From DASUPK01 sp963833375 (GTDB taxonomy: Bacteria; Actinomycetota; Thermoleophilia; Solirubrobacterales; 70-9): a DNA stretch of 64,000 nucleotides. The stretch is from contig CAWHXR010000010.1 in assembly GCA_963833375.1 (NCBI GenBank), positions 186,001 to 250,000 on the forward strand, read 5' to 3'. A model generated the notes under the pieces. It was not told the origin of the DNA. It worked only from the letters and a program-made list of their open reading frames with translations, and made no database searches. Shown piece by piece: positions 34,774-42,850 of this stretch (positions within the stretch are counted from its first letter, which is position 1; every line of letters begins with the position of its first letter). A program made the translations under genes and the position numbers.

Positions 34774-35483
34774 GACTCGAGCGCGGCCGCTGCGAGGGCG
34801 CCCATCCGCGCGGCCGCCGCCGCCAGGTCCTCGTCGCCAATCCGCCGGCGCTCGCCATCCTCGAAGGTGTCGGAGACGGCCAGCACACACGCAATCGCGA
34901 CTCCCAGCCGACCACCCAGCGTGAACATGGTCGCCGCCTCCATCTCGACGGCCACCGCGCCACGGCTTCGCCACCCGTCGGAGCGCGCCCTCGACGGCCC
35001 GGCTCCCTCGGCGGCGCCGTCGTAGAAGAGATCGGTCGACACGATCCGCGCGGGCGCCGCCTCCTCAGGGAGACCCGCGGCGAGCCTCGCGGTCAGCTCG
35101 GCGTCGGGCTCGGCTTTCTCACCGCAGCCGAGAGCCCGGCTCGTCCCGTCCTCGACCAGCGCTTCGCCCGCCACGACCAGATCTCCGTGCGCGAGCCCGG
35201 GATCCACCGCCCCACAGGTGCCGACGCGGATCGCGCGCCGCACCCCGAGCTCGGCAAGCTCCTGAAGGACAATCGCGGCGCTTGGTCCGCCCATCCCCGT
35301 GGACTGGATGCTGAGGGGCCGCCCGGCGGCCGTCTGGCCCGTGTATCCCCAGAGGCCGCGGGCGTGGTTGCTCATCCGCGGCTCGGTGAGCAGCTGCTGG
35401 GCGAGGGCGAGCGCCCTGCCCGGATCGCCCGGAACCAGCGCATCCGCGGCGTAGTCCGTGCTGGGCCTGAGGTGGTGCGGCAC
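34764..35483 (-). CDS. Purine/uridine-type nucleoside phosphorylase (PNP_UDP_1 family)
   Basis: A 239-aa cytosolic enzyme that cleaves nucleosides with phosphate. ALVPGDPGRA (phosphate loop), QSTGMGGPSAAIVLQEL, AIRVGTCGAVDPGLAHGDLVV and the catalytic-region VAVEMEAATMF are all present. Base specificity cannot be fixed. The GTG at 35483 is chosen: the upstream frame lacks similarity, and a TATGCT -10 box lies six bases away (leaderless). Confidence 0.9.
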   Translation of the reverse strand: MPHHLRPSTDYAADALVPGDPGRALALAQQLLTEPRMSNHARGLWGYTGQTAAGRPLSIQSTGMGGPSAAIVLQELAELGVRRAIRVGTCGAVDPGLAHGDLVVAGEALVEDGTSRALGCGEKAEPDAELTARLAAGLPEEAAPARIVSTDLFYDGAAEGAGPSRARSDGWRSRGAVAVEMEAATMFTLGGRLGVAIACVLAVSDTFEDGERRRIGDEDLAAAAARMGALAAAALESQP

Positions 35484-35489
35484 GGAGCG

Positions 35490-35495
35490 AGCATA
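35490..35495 (-). promoter_or_regulatory. -10 element TATGCT of the nucleoside phosphorylase gene (leaderless)
   Basis: TATGCT is six bases from the GTG at 35483. Confidence 0.5.
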
Positions 35496-35569
35496 TGTCG
35501 GGGTGCCGGGCGCCGTCTTTGGGGGGTAGATTGGAGGTTGCTCCGGCTGAGGGAGGAGCGATTTCAGCA

Positions 35570-35773
35570 ATGGTCAAGGTCCCCGTTCCAGAGAGGCCCT
35601 CCGAGGCGCTGCGCGCCGCGATCGAGCGGACCTTCGAGGCGACGGCGGGCTCGGCCGCGAGCACGCGGGACCGCGCCGTCGAGCTCCTCGACGAGGTCGC
35701 CAGGCGCGGGCGGGAAGTCCGCGACCAGCTCGGCAAGCTCGAGTCGTCGGTTCGGGGCAAGCGAAAGACTTGA
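35570..35773 (+). CDS. Small helical protein
   Basis: A 67-aa protein, nearly all helix: EALRAAIERTFEATAGSAAS, then a basic/acidic coiled-coil segment (RDRAVELLDEVARRGREVRDQLGKLESSV in outline). The pattern resembles the coiled coil of the phasin-like protein 1 kb upstream. The ATG at 35570 has GGGAGGAG about eleven bases upstream. It lies 20 bases before the SCP2-like gene, so they probably form an operon. No function is known. Confidence 0.65.
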   Translation: MVKVPVPERPSEALRAAIERTFEATAGSAASTRDRAVELLDEVARRGREVRDQLGKLESSVRGKRKT

Positions 35774-35793
35774 CCTCAGGTTGAGGGTTACAC

Positions 35794-36264
35794 ATGGGTG
35801 ACGAGCCGACGAGAAAGGGATCCACGAGGAAGGAGCCCACGAAGAAGGAGCTCACGAAGAAGGAGCTCAAGGAGATCCTCGACACCGTGCTCCGGGAAAT
35901 CGACGGCGATCCCGATGACGGCCCTCGCCTGCGCGCCGCCGCCGCGCCACTCCGGATCGAGTTCCCAGACCTGAAGCTGGCCGTCAACGTCTCCCGGGAC
36001 GACGGCGGCCGGCACTGCGTGCGCTGGGACTTCTCGCGGCGGACGCGCACCCACCCGAAGCTTCGCCTCAGCATGGAGTCGACCGTCGCCAACCGGGTCT
36101 TCCAGGGAAGGGAGAACCCCGCGATCGCGATCGCCCGCGGCCGGCTCCGGACCAACATCGAGGACGCCGGGGCGGCCCTCTGTTTCTTCCCCGCGGCCAA
36201 GCCGCTCTTCTCCCGTTATCGCGAGCTCGTCTCGGAGAAGTATCCGCACCTCTCCGTTGACTAG
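35794..36264 (+). CDS. SCP2-like sterol/lipid-transfer domain protein with repetitive N-terminus
   Basis: A 156-aa protein. The N-terminus is four pentapeptide repeats (TRKGS, TRKEP, TKKEL, TKKEL) and a helix. From about residue 45 it has SCP2 features: FPDLKLAVNVSRDDGG, a strand with CVRWDF, PKLRLSMESTVANRVFQG and a helical end around DAGAALCFFPAAKPLFSRYREL. SCP2 domains bind lipids or acyl-CoA in a hydrophobic tunnel. With the phasin-like neighbours it hints at lipid or storage-granule biology (inference). Confidence 0.75.
   Translation: MGDEPTRKGSTRKEPTKKELTKKELKEILDTVLREIDGDPDDGPRLRAAAAPLRIEFPDLKLAVNVSRDDGGRHCVRWDFSRRTRTHPKLRLSMESTVANRVFQGRENPAIAIARGRLRTNIEDAGAALCFFPAAKPLFSRYRELVSEKYPHLSVD
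35809..35868 (+). repeat. Four tandem 15-bp repeats in the SCP2-like gene
   Basis: Four in-frame 15-bp units start at 35809, 35824, 35839 and 35854; the last two are identical (ACGAAGAAGGAGCTC). They encode the pentapeptides TRKGS, TRKEP, TKKEL and TKKEL. Confidence 0.8.
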
Positions 36265-36298
36265 CTCCTGCCCGCACCGCTCCGACCGTCCAATGGGT

Positions 36299-36326
36299 TT
36301 GACTTGGCTCGACAGGGGCGTAACCT
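36299..36326 (+). promoter_or_regulatory. Promoter of the MerR-cyclase gene (TTGACT, 16 bp, TAACCT)
   Basis: A TTGACT -35 at 36299-36304 and TAACCT at 36321-36326 are spaced 16 bp. CCTCAACC around the -10 resembles half of the CCTCA...TGAGG sites used by some MerR proteins. The start would be near 36333, leaving a leader of almost 200 bases. Confidence 0.5.
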
Positions 36327-36355
36327 CAACCCGGCGAGAACAACTTGGGCCGGAA

Positions 36356-36515
36356 GCGGTGCTCACGGTCCGCAGATCCCCCGGCGACTGGGATCGGCGA
36401 CAGGGCCCCGCGAGGCGTCTCAGCGCCGCTGGCCGACGAAGCGGGCCGACAGCCCGCAGGCGACGGGGTCCTGGGGCCCCGTCGCTTCTTCCGGAGTCCC
36501 TGAGACGCTTTCCCA
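36356..36515 (+). ncRNA. Highly structured 5' leader of the MerR-cyclase gene (candidate cis-regulatory RNA)
   Basis: A hairpin GATCCC/GGGATC (36375-36395) is followed by a nine-base closing stem, GCGTCTCAG (36415-36423) with CTGAGACGC (36500-36508). Inside it are GCGGGC/GCCCGC (36441-36457) and GCGACGGGG/CCCCGTCGC (36460-36485) followed by TTCTT. The closing stem is followed by TTTCCC, then GGAGGG and the ATG. I cannot match it to a known riboswitch class. It could be an attenuator. Confidence 0.5.
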
Positions 36516-36528
36516 GCGGAGGGACTGA

Positions 36529-37737
36529 ATGAGCCCCGCCGACTCGAACGATCCGGGCAGCACGATTTCGCTCGCCGACGCCGCCAGGATCGCCGGCGTC
36601 TCCGTGTCCACCCTGAAGCGGTGGGCCGACGAGGGGCTCGTCCCTGTCGAGGACGGCTGGACGCCGGCCTCTGCGGCGCAGGCCCGGGTGATCGCGCGGA
36701 TGAGGGAACGGGGCTATTCGGTCGACGCGATCCGCGAGGCGGCCCACGGCGGCCGCCTCGCCTTCGGCTATGCCGAGGATCTCTTCCAGGTCCCGGAGGG
36801 TCACTACTCCCAGGAGGAGGCGGCCGAGCTCACCGGGCTCGAGCCCGAGCTGATCGACCGCCTGATGACCCTGCTCGGAACGCCGATGGGAGCGGAGGGA
36901 ATGCTCAACGAGCAGGACCTGAAAGCGATGCGGCACTGCGCCAACGTGCTCTCCTCCGGCTTCCCGCTGGTGGCGTTCCTGCAGCTCGTCCGGGTCTACG
37001 CGCAGTCGATCCGGAGGGTCGCCGACGCAGAGGTCCGCCTCTTTCATCTCTACGTCCATGAGCCCCTGATGCAGGAGGAGGTCCCCCCGCTCGAGATCGC
37101 CGAGGAGATGGGCGAGCTCGCCGCCGACCTGCTGCCCGTGACCGGGCCCCTGATGGAGTACATGCACTACCGGTACCTCCGCTTCTACATCGAGCAGGAC
37201 GTGGTGGGGCACATGGAGGCGGACATCGGCGGCGCCGGCCGCGGCCTCGCACGCGTCTCGATGACCTTCTGCTTCGTCGACCTCACCGGGTTCACTCGGT
37301 ACACGGAGGAGGAGGGCGACGAGGAGGCGCTGGACATGATCGAGCGCTTCGTCGACACCGTGGAGGCGACCCTGCCGTCCGAGGCGACGATCGTGAAGAC
37401 GATCGGCGACGAGGCGATGGTGGTCTCACCCGAGCCGGCGACGCTGACGGAGTGGGCCGTCGGGTTCCTCGCGCTCTTCCAGGAGCGGCCCCAGCCTCGC
37501 GTCGGCATCCACTACGGGGCGGCCGTGTTCAGGGACGGCGACTACTTCGGGGGCGACGTCAACCTCGCCCACCGAGTCGTCTCGCGCGCCCTGGGCGGGG
37601 AGGTGCTGGTTACGCAGGCGCTCGTCGAGGCGATCAACGGGTCCGAGTTCCTACGCTTCGACCCGATCGGTGAGGTCGTGCTCAAGGGATTCCCCGCCGC
37701 GATCTCGCTCTATGTCGCCCGGCCGGCGATGGAATAG
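36529..37737 (+). CDS. MerR-type HTH / adenylate cyclase fusion with Ad_Cy_reg-like linker
   Basis: A 402-aa protein. A MerR-like helix-turn-helix (about 13-75, ISLADAARIAGVSVSTLKRWADEGLVP) leads into a helical region (about 90-235, with EYMHYRYLRFYIEQDVVGHME) like the pH-responsive regulatory domain of mycobacterial Rv1264. The class III cyclase domain follows (about 243-400), with metal-binding Asp in FCFVDLTGFTRYT and IVKTIGDEAM and GGDVNLAHRVV. It may bind DNA and make cAMP in response to a signal (inference). GGAGGG precedes the ATG. Confidence 0.9.
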   Translation: MSPADSNDPGSTISLADAARIAGVSVSTLKRWADEGLVPVEDGWTPASAAQARVIARMRERGYSVDAIREAAHGGRLAFGYAEDLFQVPEGHYSQEEAAELTGLEPELIDRLMTLLGTPMGAEGMLNEQDLKAMRHCANVLSSGFPLVAFLQLVRVYAQSIRRVADAEVRLFHLYVHEPLMQEEVPPLEIAEEMGELAADLLPVTGPLMEYMHYRYLRFYIEQDVVGHMEADIGGAGRGLARVSMTFCFVDLTGFTRYTEEEGDEEALDMIERFVDTVEATLPSEATIVKTIGDEAMVVSPEPATLTEWAVGFLALFQERPQPRVGIHYGAAVFRDGDYFGGDVNLAHRVVSRALGGEVLVTQALVEAINGSEFLRFDPIGEVVLKGFPAAISLYVARPAME

Positions 37738-37758
37738 GCAGGCCGGGCTGCGGCGCCG

Positions 37759-38400
37759 CTACCTGCGGTGCTTGTGCTTGTGGAGGGGAGCCTTGCGCGC
37801 CTTCGCCTTCGCGGCCTTGTGCTTCTTCTTGACCTTGGCGAAGCTGCGGTAGCCGTACTCGCTCGAGACGGTGACTCCCGTCAGGTCGGTGCTCTTCTCC
37901 GGAGTCCCGACGACCGCGGCGATGCCGATCTCGCGGAAGCGGTCCCTGAGCAGGTTCTCGCGGTGGGGCGGGCTGTTCATCCAGGCGGTCACCAGCGACC
38001 AGGGGGTGCTGAGCGGGCCGTTGCCCCAGACGAGGTTTTCGCCGACGACCCAGGTCCGGGCGCTCCGCATGTAACCGGTGGCCTCGATCCTGTCCATGAA
38101 GGTGAGGCCGGCTGGGGAGGTGTGCGCGAAGTACCCCTGGTTGACCATCTCGTTGGAGTGGCTGAGCGCCGCCTGTCGCAGATCCGAGTTGGGCGTGACG
38201 GGCTGCAGGCCGTAGGAGGTGCGCTCCTCGTTGATCAGGCAGGCGATGGAGCTCTCCATCTGATCCTGGCTGAGGCCGGTCACCTGGACGTCGGTGCCGG
38301 CGCAGCTGGTGGCGGAGGCCGACGAGCTGGCGACGAGCGTCCACGCCGCCAGGAGGGCGATGACGCCGAGAATGTATCTCGGTCTCGACACATGTTCCAC
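37759..38400 (-). CDS. Secreted CAP domain protein (SCP/PR1-like) with Lys/His-rich tail
   Basis: A 213-aa exported protein. After a signal peptide (about 1-31, ending SSSASA) comes a CAP domain: CLINEERTSYGLQPVTPNSDLRQAALSHSNEM in outline, YFAHTSPAG, VVGENLVWGNG, AWMNSPPHRENLLRDRFREIGIA. The C-terminal 30 residues are strongly basic with a His cluster (APLHKHKHRR), suited to wall polymers or metal. The start is a GTG at 38400, or the GTG at 38391. The role of bacterial CAP proteins is poorly known. Confidence 0.87.
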   Translation of the reverse strand: MEHVSRPRYILGVIALLAAWTLVASSSASATSCAGTDVQVTGLSQDQMESSIACLINEERTSYGLQPVTPNSDLRQAALSHSNEMVNQGYFAHTSPAGLTFMDRIEATGYMRSARTWVVGENLVWGNGPLSTPWSLVTAWMNSPPHRENLLRDRFREIGIAAVVGTPEKSTDLTGVTVSSEYGYRSFAKVKKKHKAAKAKARKAPLHKHKHRR

Positions 38401-38553
38401 ATCGAGTGCTCAGCGCATCCCTCAATGAGGCGGCCGGATGCTCAGCCGCCCGTCCTTTAGCCGCCCCGACTGGCCTAGACCGTTGACCGTTGTGAAAAGT
38501 CCGTAGACCTCGTGCGGGAAGTTGCGGAGGAGCGGCCCGTTCCGCGGCGTTCC

Positions 38554-38559
38554 TACAAT
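38554..38559 (+). promoter_or_regulatory. -10 element TACAAT of tilS (leaderless)
   Basis: TACAAT is seven bases (CGCCGCC) from the tilS ATG at 38567. Confidence 0.6.
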
Positions 38560-38566
38560 CGCCGCC

Positions 38567-39910
38567 ATGGCGGCTGCGAAGGGTCTTTCCGCCCTCGCCC
38601 GCGCGGTGCGGGAGAGCGGGCTGGTACCCGAGGGCTCTCGGGGGGTCGTCCTGGTTTCGGGCGGCGCCGACTCCGGCGCGACCGCGGCCGGCCTGGTCCA
38701 GGTCCTCGGCCCCGGCGCCGTGACGGCGCTCCACCTCAACTACGGCCTCCGTGAGGGCTCCGACGCGGATGAGGAGACCTGCCGGGAGCTCTGCGGGGCG
38801 CTCGGGATCGAGCTCGAGGTCGAACGCCCGGAGCTGGGCTCCGGGAACGTCCAGGCGGAGGCGCGGGATGCCCGGTACGCGGCGGCGGAGCGGCTGCGGC
38901 GCGCCGGCGGGCTCGACTGGATCGCCACAGGTCACACCAGGACCGACCTGGCCGAGACCCTCCTCTACCGGCTCGCGACCTCGCCCGGCCGCCGTGCGCT
39001 GCTCGGTTTGCGGGCCAGGCGAGGCGCTGTCGTCCGCCCGATGCTCTCCCTGGATCGAGACGAGGTGAGACGGTTGGCGGTGGAGGCGCAGCTGCCGTTC
39101 GCCGATGACCCGACCAACGTCGAGCCGACCTATGCGCGCAACCGGATTCGCAACGAGGTGCTGCCGGTCCTTCGCGGGATCGGGCCCGAGGCGGAGGCGA
39201 CGATCGCCGAGACCCAGGCCGAGCTCGCGGAGGAGGAGGAGACGCTGGAGCGACTCGCCTGCGAGGCCCTGGACGAATCGGGCGCGGAGGCGGCGGGAGC
39301 GGTCCGCCGGGATGCGCTGGAGCCCCTCGACCCCGCGGTGCGGCGGCTGGCCCTGCGGCGGCTCGCCGAGCGCGCAGCGGGGGCACGGGTTGCGCTTGGG
39401 CGGCGGCGGGCGGCGGAGATCTGGAGGCTCGCCAACCGGCCTGAGGGAGGGGTGATCGAGCTCGGCGGCGGCGTGGAGGCTCGCATCGAGCACGCCCACG
39501 TCCGCTTCGTCGCCGGTCCGGAGGCGGAGCCGGCGGAGTCGTCCCTGACCGTGCCGGGGACCTGCCGGTTCGGGTCGTGGGAGGTGCGGGCCGAGCTCGA
39601 GGCGGGTGTGCCGCGAGCGGAGAGCCCCGACCTCGCCGTCCTCGATGCTGGGGCGCTCGGCGGCGCGCTGACCGTGCGGGCCTGGCGGGAGGGGGACCGC
39701 ATGCGGCCGCTCGGCCTCGGCGGGACGAAGTCGCTCCAGGATCTGTTCACCGACCGCAAGGTGCCGCGCTCGCTGCGGCACGCCCTTCCGGTCGTCGTCG
39801 CGGACGGCCGCATCGCCTGGATCGCGGGCGTGGCGGTCTCCGAGGATTTCGCCGCAAGGCCCGGTGCTTCCGAGTCCGCCGTCCTCAGCGCATCGCAGGC
39901 CGCTCCATAG
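38567..39910 (+). CDS. tilS: tRNA(Ile)-lysidine synthase
   Basis: A 447-aa PP-loop ATPase that converts the wobble C of tRNA-Ile(CAU) to lysidine. The PP-loop VVLVSGGADSGATA, then LHLNYGLREGSDADEE and the GHTRTDLAETLLYRL block are diagnostic. The C-terminal domain has VRAWREGDRMRPLGLGGTKSLQDLFTDRKVP. The ATG at 38567 is chosen because the TACAAT box lies seven bases before it. It heads the conserved actinobacterial tilS-hpt-ftsH order. The hpt start follows its stop by ten bases. Confidence 0.95.
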   Translation: MAAAKGLSALARAVRESGLVPEGSRGVVLVSGGADSGATAAGLVQVLGPGAVTALHLNYGLREGSDADEETCRELCGALGIELEVERPELGSGNVQAEARDARYAAAERLRRAGGLDWIATGHTRTDLAETLLYRLATSPGRRALLGLRARRGAVVRPMLSLDRDEVRRLAVEAQLPFADDPTNVEPTYARNRIRNEVLPVLRGIGPEAEATIAETQAELAEEEETLERLACEALDESGAEAAGAVRRDALEPLDPAVRRLALRRLAERAAGARVALGRRRAAEIWRLANRPEGGVIELGGGVEARIEHAHVRFVAGPEAEPAESSLTVPGTCRFGSWEVRAELEAGVPRAESPDLAVLDAGALGGALTVRAWREGDRMRPLGLGGTKSLQDLFTDRKVPRSLRHALPVVVADGRIAWIAGVAVSEDFAARPGASESAVLSASQAAP

Positions 39911-39913
39911 ACT
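39908..39913 (+). promoter_or_regulatory. -10 element TAGACT of hpt, overlapping the tilS stop
   Basis: TAGACT overlaps the tilS TAG and is seven bases from the hpt GTG, so hpt may also have its own leaderless transcript. Confidence 0.45.
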
Positions 39914-39920
39914 CCGCCCA

Positions 39921-40466
39921 GTGGGACCAGACGACGCGATCGGGGAGGTGCTCGTCTCGGAGGAGGATCTGCAGCGCCGGGTCGTTGAGCTCGGCGCCGA
40001 GGTGAGCCGCGACTACGATGGCCGCGCCCCCCTGCTCGTCGCCATCCTGAAGGGCGCGGTGCCCTTCCTCGCGGACCTGATGCGCCACCTGACGATCGAT
40101 TGCGAGCTCGACTTCATGGCCGTGTCGAGCTACGGCTCGGCCACGGACTCCTCCGGCGTGGTCAGGATCCTCAAGGACCTGGACGTGCCGATCGCCGACC
40201 GGGACGTCCTGATCGTGGAGGACATCATCGACTCGGGGCTCACCCTCCACTATCTCCTGCGCAACTTGCAGGCTCGGGGGCCGAGATCCGTCGAGGTGTG
40301 CGCTCTGCTCACCAAGCCCGAGCGCCGGCGGGTGGACCTCCCGGTTCGTTACGTCGGCTTCGAGATCCCCAACCGGTTCGCCATCGGCTACGGCCTCGAC
40401 TACGGCGAGCGCTACAGGAACCTCTCCTACGTGGCTGCCCTGCGGGAACACCCTCAGGACAGCTAG
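39921..40466 (+). CDS. hpt: Hypoxanthine-guanine phosphoribosyltransferase
   Basis: A 181-aa purine salvage enzyme. The PRPP-binding motif VLIVEDIIDSGLTL, the LVAILKGAVPFLADLMR loop and the C-terminal VGFEIPNRFAIGYGLDYGERYRNL are diagnostic. It turns hypoxanthine or guanine and PRPP into IMP or GMP. The GTG at 39921 fits the family start. It lies between tilS and ftsH as in most actinobacteria. Confidence 0.95.
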   Translation: MGPDDAIGEVLVSEEDLQRRVVELGAEVSRDYDGRAPLLVAILKGAVPFLADLMRHLTIDCELDFMAVSSYGSATDSSGVVRILKDLDVPIADRDVLIVEDIIDSGLTLHYLLRNLQARGPRSVEVCALLTKPERRRVDLPVRYVGFEIPNRFAIGYGLDYGERYRNLSYVAALREHPQDS

Positions 40467-40540
40467 ATGAACGCTGGTACCCTCGCCATAGATCCAGGGC
40501 CGCCTATACGGCGTACACCCGGGGCAAAGGACCTTCACCG

Positions 40541-42505
40541 ATGAGACGTTTCTTCCGCAGCGCTGCTTTTCCGATTCTGATCGTCGTCGTGCTGGCGTTT
40601 TTCGCCCAGCGGCTGATCAGCCCGGGCTCGAAGAATGAGACGCCCGACTACACGACCTTCGTACAGCGCGTCCAGAACAACCAGATCGAGTCGGTCACCT
40701 GGAACACGAAGGACAACACGCTCAACGTCAAGCAGACCGACGGCACCAGCTACGACGAGGCGTATCCCGACTCCGACTCCGCCCAGGCCCAGCTGCTCAA
40801 CTCGCTCGAGCAGCACAACGTCAAGACCGAGATCAAGGGCAAGGGCGGCTCCAGCCTGCTCTCGCTGCTCACCTACATCCTGCCCTTCCTGCTCTTCTTC
40901 GCCTTCTGGATCTTCCTGATGAACCAGATGCAGGGCGGCGGCTCGCGGGTGATGAGCTTCGGCAAGTCGCGGGCCAAGCGGATGTCGGTCGACGCGCCCA
41001 AGATCACCTTCCGCGACGTCGCCGGTGTGGACGAGGCCGTCCAGGAGCTCCAGGAGATCAAGGAGTTCCTCGAGAACCCGAAGAAGTTCCAGGCGCTCGG
41101 GGCCCGCATCCCGAAGGGCGTCCTCCTCTACGGTCCGCCGGGCACCGGCAAGACCCTGCTCGCCCGGGCCGTCGCCGGTGAGGCCGGTGTCCCGTTCTTC
41201 TCGATCTCCGGCTCCGACTTCGTCGAGATGTTCGTCGGCGTGGGCGCGTCCCGCGTGCGCGACCTCTTCGAGCAGGCGAAGCAGAACTCCCCCTGCATCA
41301 TCTTCATGGACGAGATCGACGCCGTCGGCCGCCACCGCGGCGCCGGCATGGGCGGAGGCCACGACGAGCGCGAGCAGACCCTCAACCAGCTGCTCGTCGA
41401 GATGGACGGCTTCGAGATGAAGGACAACATCATCCTGATCGCCGCCACCAACCGCCCCGACATCCTCGACCCGGCCCTGCTGCGGCCCGGCCGCTTCGAT
41501 CGCCAGGTCGTCGTCGACCGCCCGGATCGCAAGGGCCGCAAGCAGATCCTCGAGGTCCACACCCGCGGCAAGCCGCTCGCGCCGAGCATCGACCTCGACG
41601 CCCTCGCCGGGCAGACGCCGGGCTTCACGGGCGCCGACCTCGCGAACCTGATCAACGAGGCCGCGCTGCTCACGGCCCGCTCGAGCAAGCGCGAGATCAC
41701 GATGACCGAGCTCGAGGAAGGGATCATGCGGGTGATCGCCGGCCCGGAGAAGAAGAGCCGGGTGATGTCCGAGAAGGAGCGGCTGGTCACCGCCTATCAC
41801 GAGCTCGGCCACGCGATCGTCGGCCACCTGCTGCCCAATACCGACCCGGTCCACAAGGTCTCCATCATCAGCCGCGGCCAGGCCCTCGGCTACACGATCT
41901 CGCTGCCGACCGAGGACAAGTTCCTCACCACGCGCGCGGAGCTGCTCGACACGATGGCGATGACCCTCGGCGGGCGCGCCGCCGAGGAGATCGTCTTCGG
42001 CGAGATCACGACGGGTGCCTCCAACGACCTCGAGAAGGTGACCGAGACGGCCAAGCAGATGGTGATGCGGTTCGGCATGTCCGAGCGGCTCGGTCCCCGG
42101 GTCTTCGGCCACGACCGCTCGCAGCCGTTCCTCGGCCGCGAGTTCTCGGCGGAGCCCGACTACTCCGACGAGATCGCCCGCGAGATCGACGACGAGGTCC
42201 GCCGCATCGTCGAGGACGCACACCAGACCTCGAAGGACATCCTCTCCGAGCACCGCGAGCAGCTCGACACGATCTCCAAGATCCTGCTCGACCGCGAGAC
42301 GATCGAGGCCGACGAGTTCATCGCCCTGCTCGATGGCAAGCCCGAGGACGAGGTCTTCTCCGACGAGGAGGAGGAGGCCAAGCCGCCCGAGGCGCCGCCC
42401 GTCGAGGAGAAGGGCACCGCCCGTGAGGGCGCACGGCCCCGCCCGCGTCCCCGCCCCGGCCTGGCCGGCGGCGGCGCCGCGGAGATGCGCGCGAACGACA
42501 GCTAG
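40541..42505 (+). CDS. ftsH: ATP-dependent zinc metalloprotease FtsH
   Basis: A 654-aa membrane-anchored AAA+ protease. There are two transmembrane helices (about 6-23 and 107-130) around a small extracytoplasmic domain. The AAA module has Walker A GPPGTGKTLLARAVAGEAG, Walker B CIIFMDEIDAVG and the SRH ATNRPDILDPALLRPGRFDR. The zinc site is YHELGHAIVGH, so HEXXH is kept although most homologues have HEAGH, with the third ligand Asp in the NDLEKVTETA block. The tail is Pro/Arg-rich. It degrades misfolded membrane proteins. The ATG at 40541 has AAAGGA nine bases upstream. Confidence 0.97.
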   Translation: MRRFFRSAAFPILIVVVLAFFAQRLISPGSKNETPDYTTFVQRVQNNQIESVTWNTKDNTLNVKQTDGTSYDEAYPDSDSAQAQLLNSLEQHNVKTEIKGKGGSSLLSLLTYILPFLLFFAFWIFLMNQMQGGGSRVMSFGKSRAKRMSVDAPKITFRDVAGVDEAVQELQEIKEFLENPKKFQALGARIPKGVLLYGPPGTGKTLLARAVAGEAGVPFFSISGSDFVEMFVGVGASRVRDLFEQAKQNSPCIIFMDEIDAVGRHRGAGMGGGHDEREQTLNQLLVEMDGFEMKDNIILIAATNRPDILDPALLRPGRFDRQVVVDRPDRKGRKQILEVHTRGKPLAPSIDLDALAGQTPGFTGADLANLINEAALLTARSSKREITMTELEEGIMRVIAGPEKKSRVMSEKERLVTAYHELGHAIVGHLLPNTDPVHKVSIISRGQALGYTISLPTEDKFLTTRAELLDTMAMTLGGRAAEEIVFGEITTGASNDLEKVTETAKQMVMRFGMSERLGPRVFGHDRSQPFLGREFSAEPDYSDEIAREIDDEVRRIVEDAHQTSKDILSEHREQLDTISKILLDRETIEADEFIALLDGKPEDEVFSDEEEEAKPPEAPPVEEKGTAREGARPRPRPRPGLAGGGAAEMRANDS

Positions 42506-42509
42506 CTGC

Positions 42510-42842
42510 GTGCGCTTCATCCCGATCGCCCTGCTGGTCGCCCTCGGCCTGGCCGGCTGCGGCGGCGGTGGGTCACAGGTCAATCCGAGTGGCCGGGAGA
42601 AGGCCGTCGACGAGGCAGAGGCCGCCTTTCGCCAGGCGCAGGCGACCGGACAGGATCTGAGTGCCGGCCCATGCCTGGCCGAAAGCCTCCCGGGCCTCTC
42701 CGACTGGGTCGCCGATATCGCCCACGACCCACGCCAGCCGGTGGACGACGACCCCGCCAACCAATGCGGGCGATACCGCGACGGCCAGGCGCATCACTTC
42801 GTCGAGCTCGGGCCGGACGGGCAGCTGATCCGCGCTCAATAG
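42510..42842 (+). CDS. Small lipoprotein, unknown function
   Basis: A 110-aa exported lipoprotein. The signal sequence FIPIALLVALGLAGC ends in a lipobox LAGC, then a Gly/Ser spacer. The mature part is about 90 residues, with two Cys (GPCLAES, NQCGRYRDGQ) and an amphipathic helix (REKAVDEAEAAFRQAQATG). I do not recognise the family. The GTG at 42510 is four bases after the ftsH stop. The folP start follows closely, so it lies in the ftsH-folP operon. Confidence 0.75.
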   Translation: MRFIPIALLVALGLAGCGGGGSQVNPSGREKAVDEAEAAFRQAQATGQDLSAGPCLAESLPGLSDWVADIAHDPRQPVDDDPANQCGRYRDGQAHHFVELGPDGQLIRAQ

Positions 42843-42850
42843 GAGTGGAC

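Noticed and set aside
34789..34802. A GCGAGGGCGCCC word near the end of the nucleoside phosphorylase gene as another palindrome copy
   Set aside because: Only one arm is present, no ACGGGT partner lies nearby, and the codons fit the protein family.
36356..36510. The MerR-cyclase leader as a cobalamin or c-di-AMP riboswitch
   Set aside because: The conserved core words of those classes are not present, so I left the class open.
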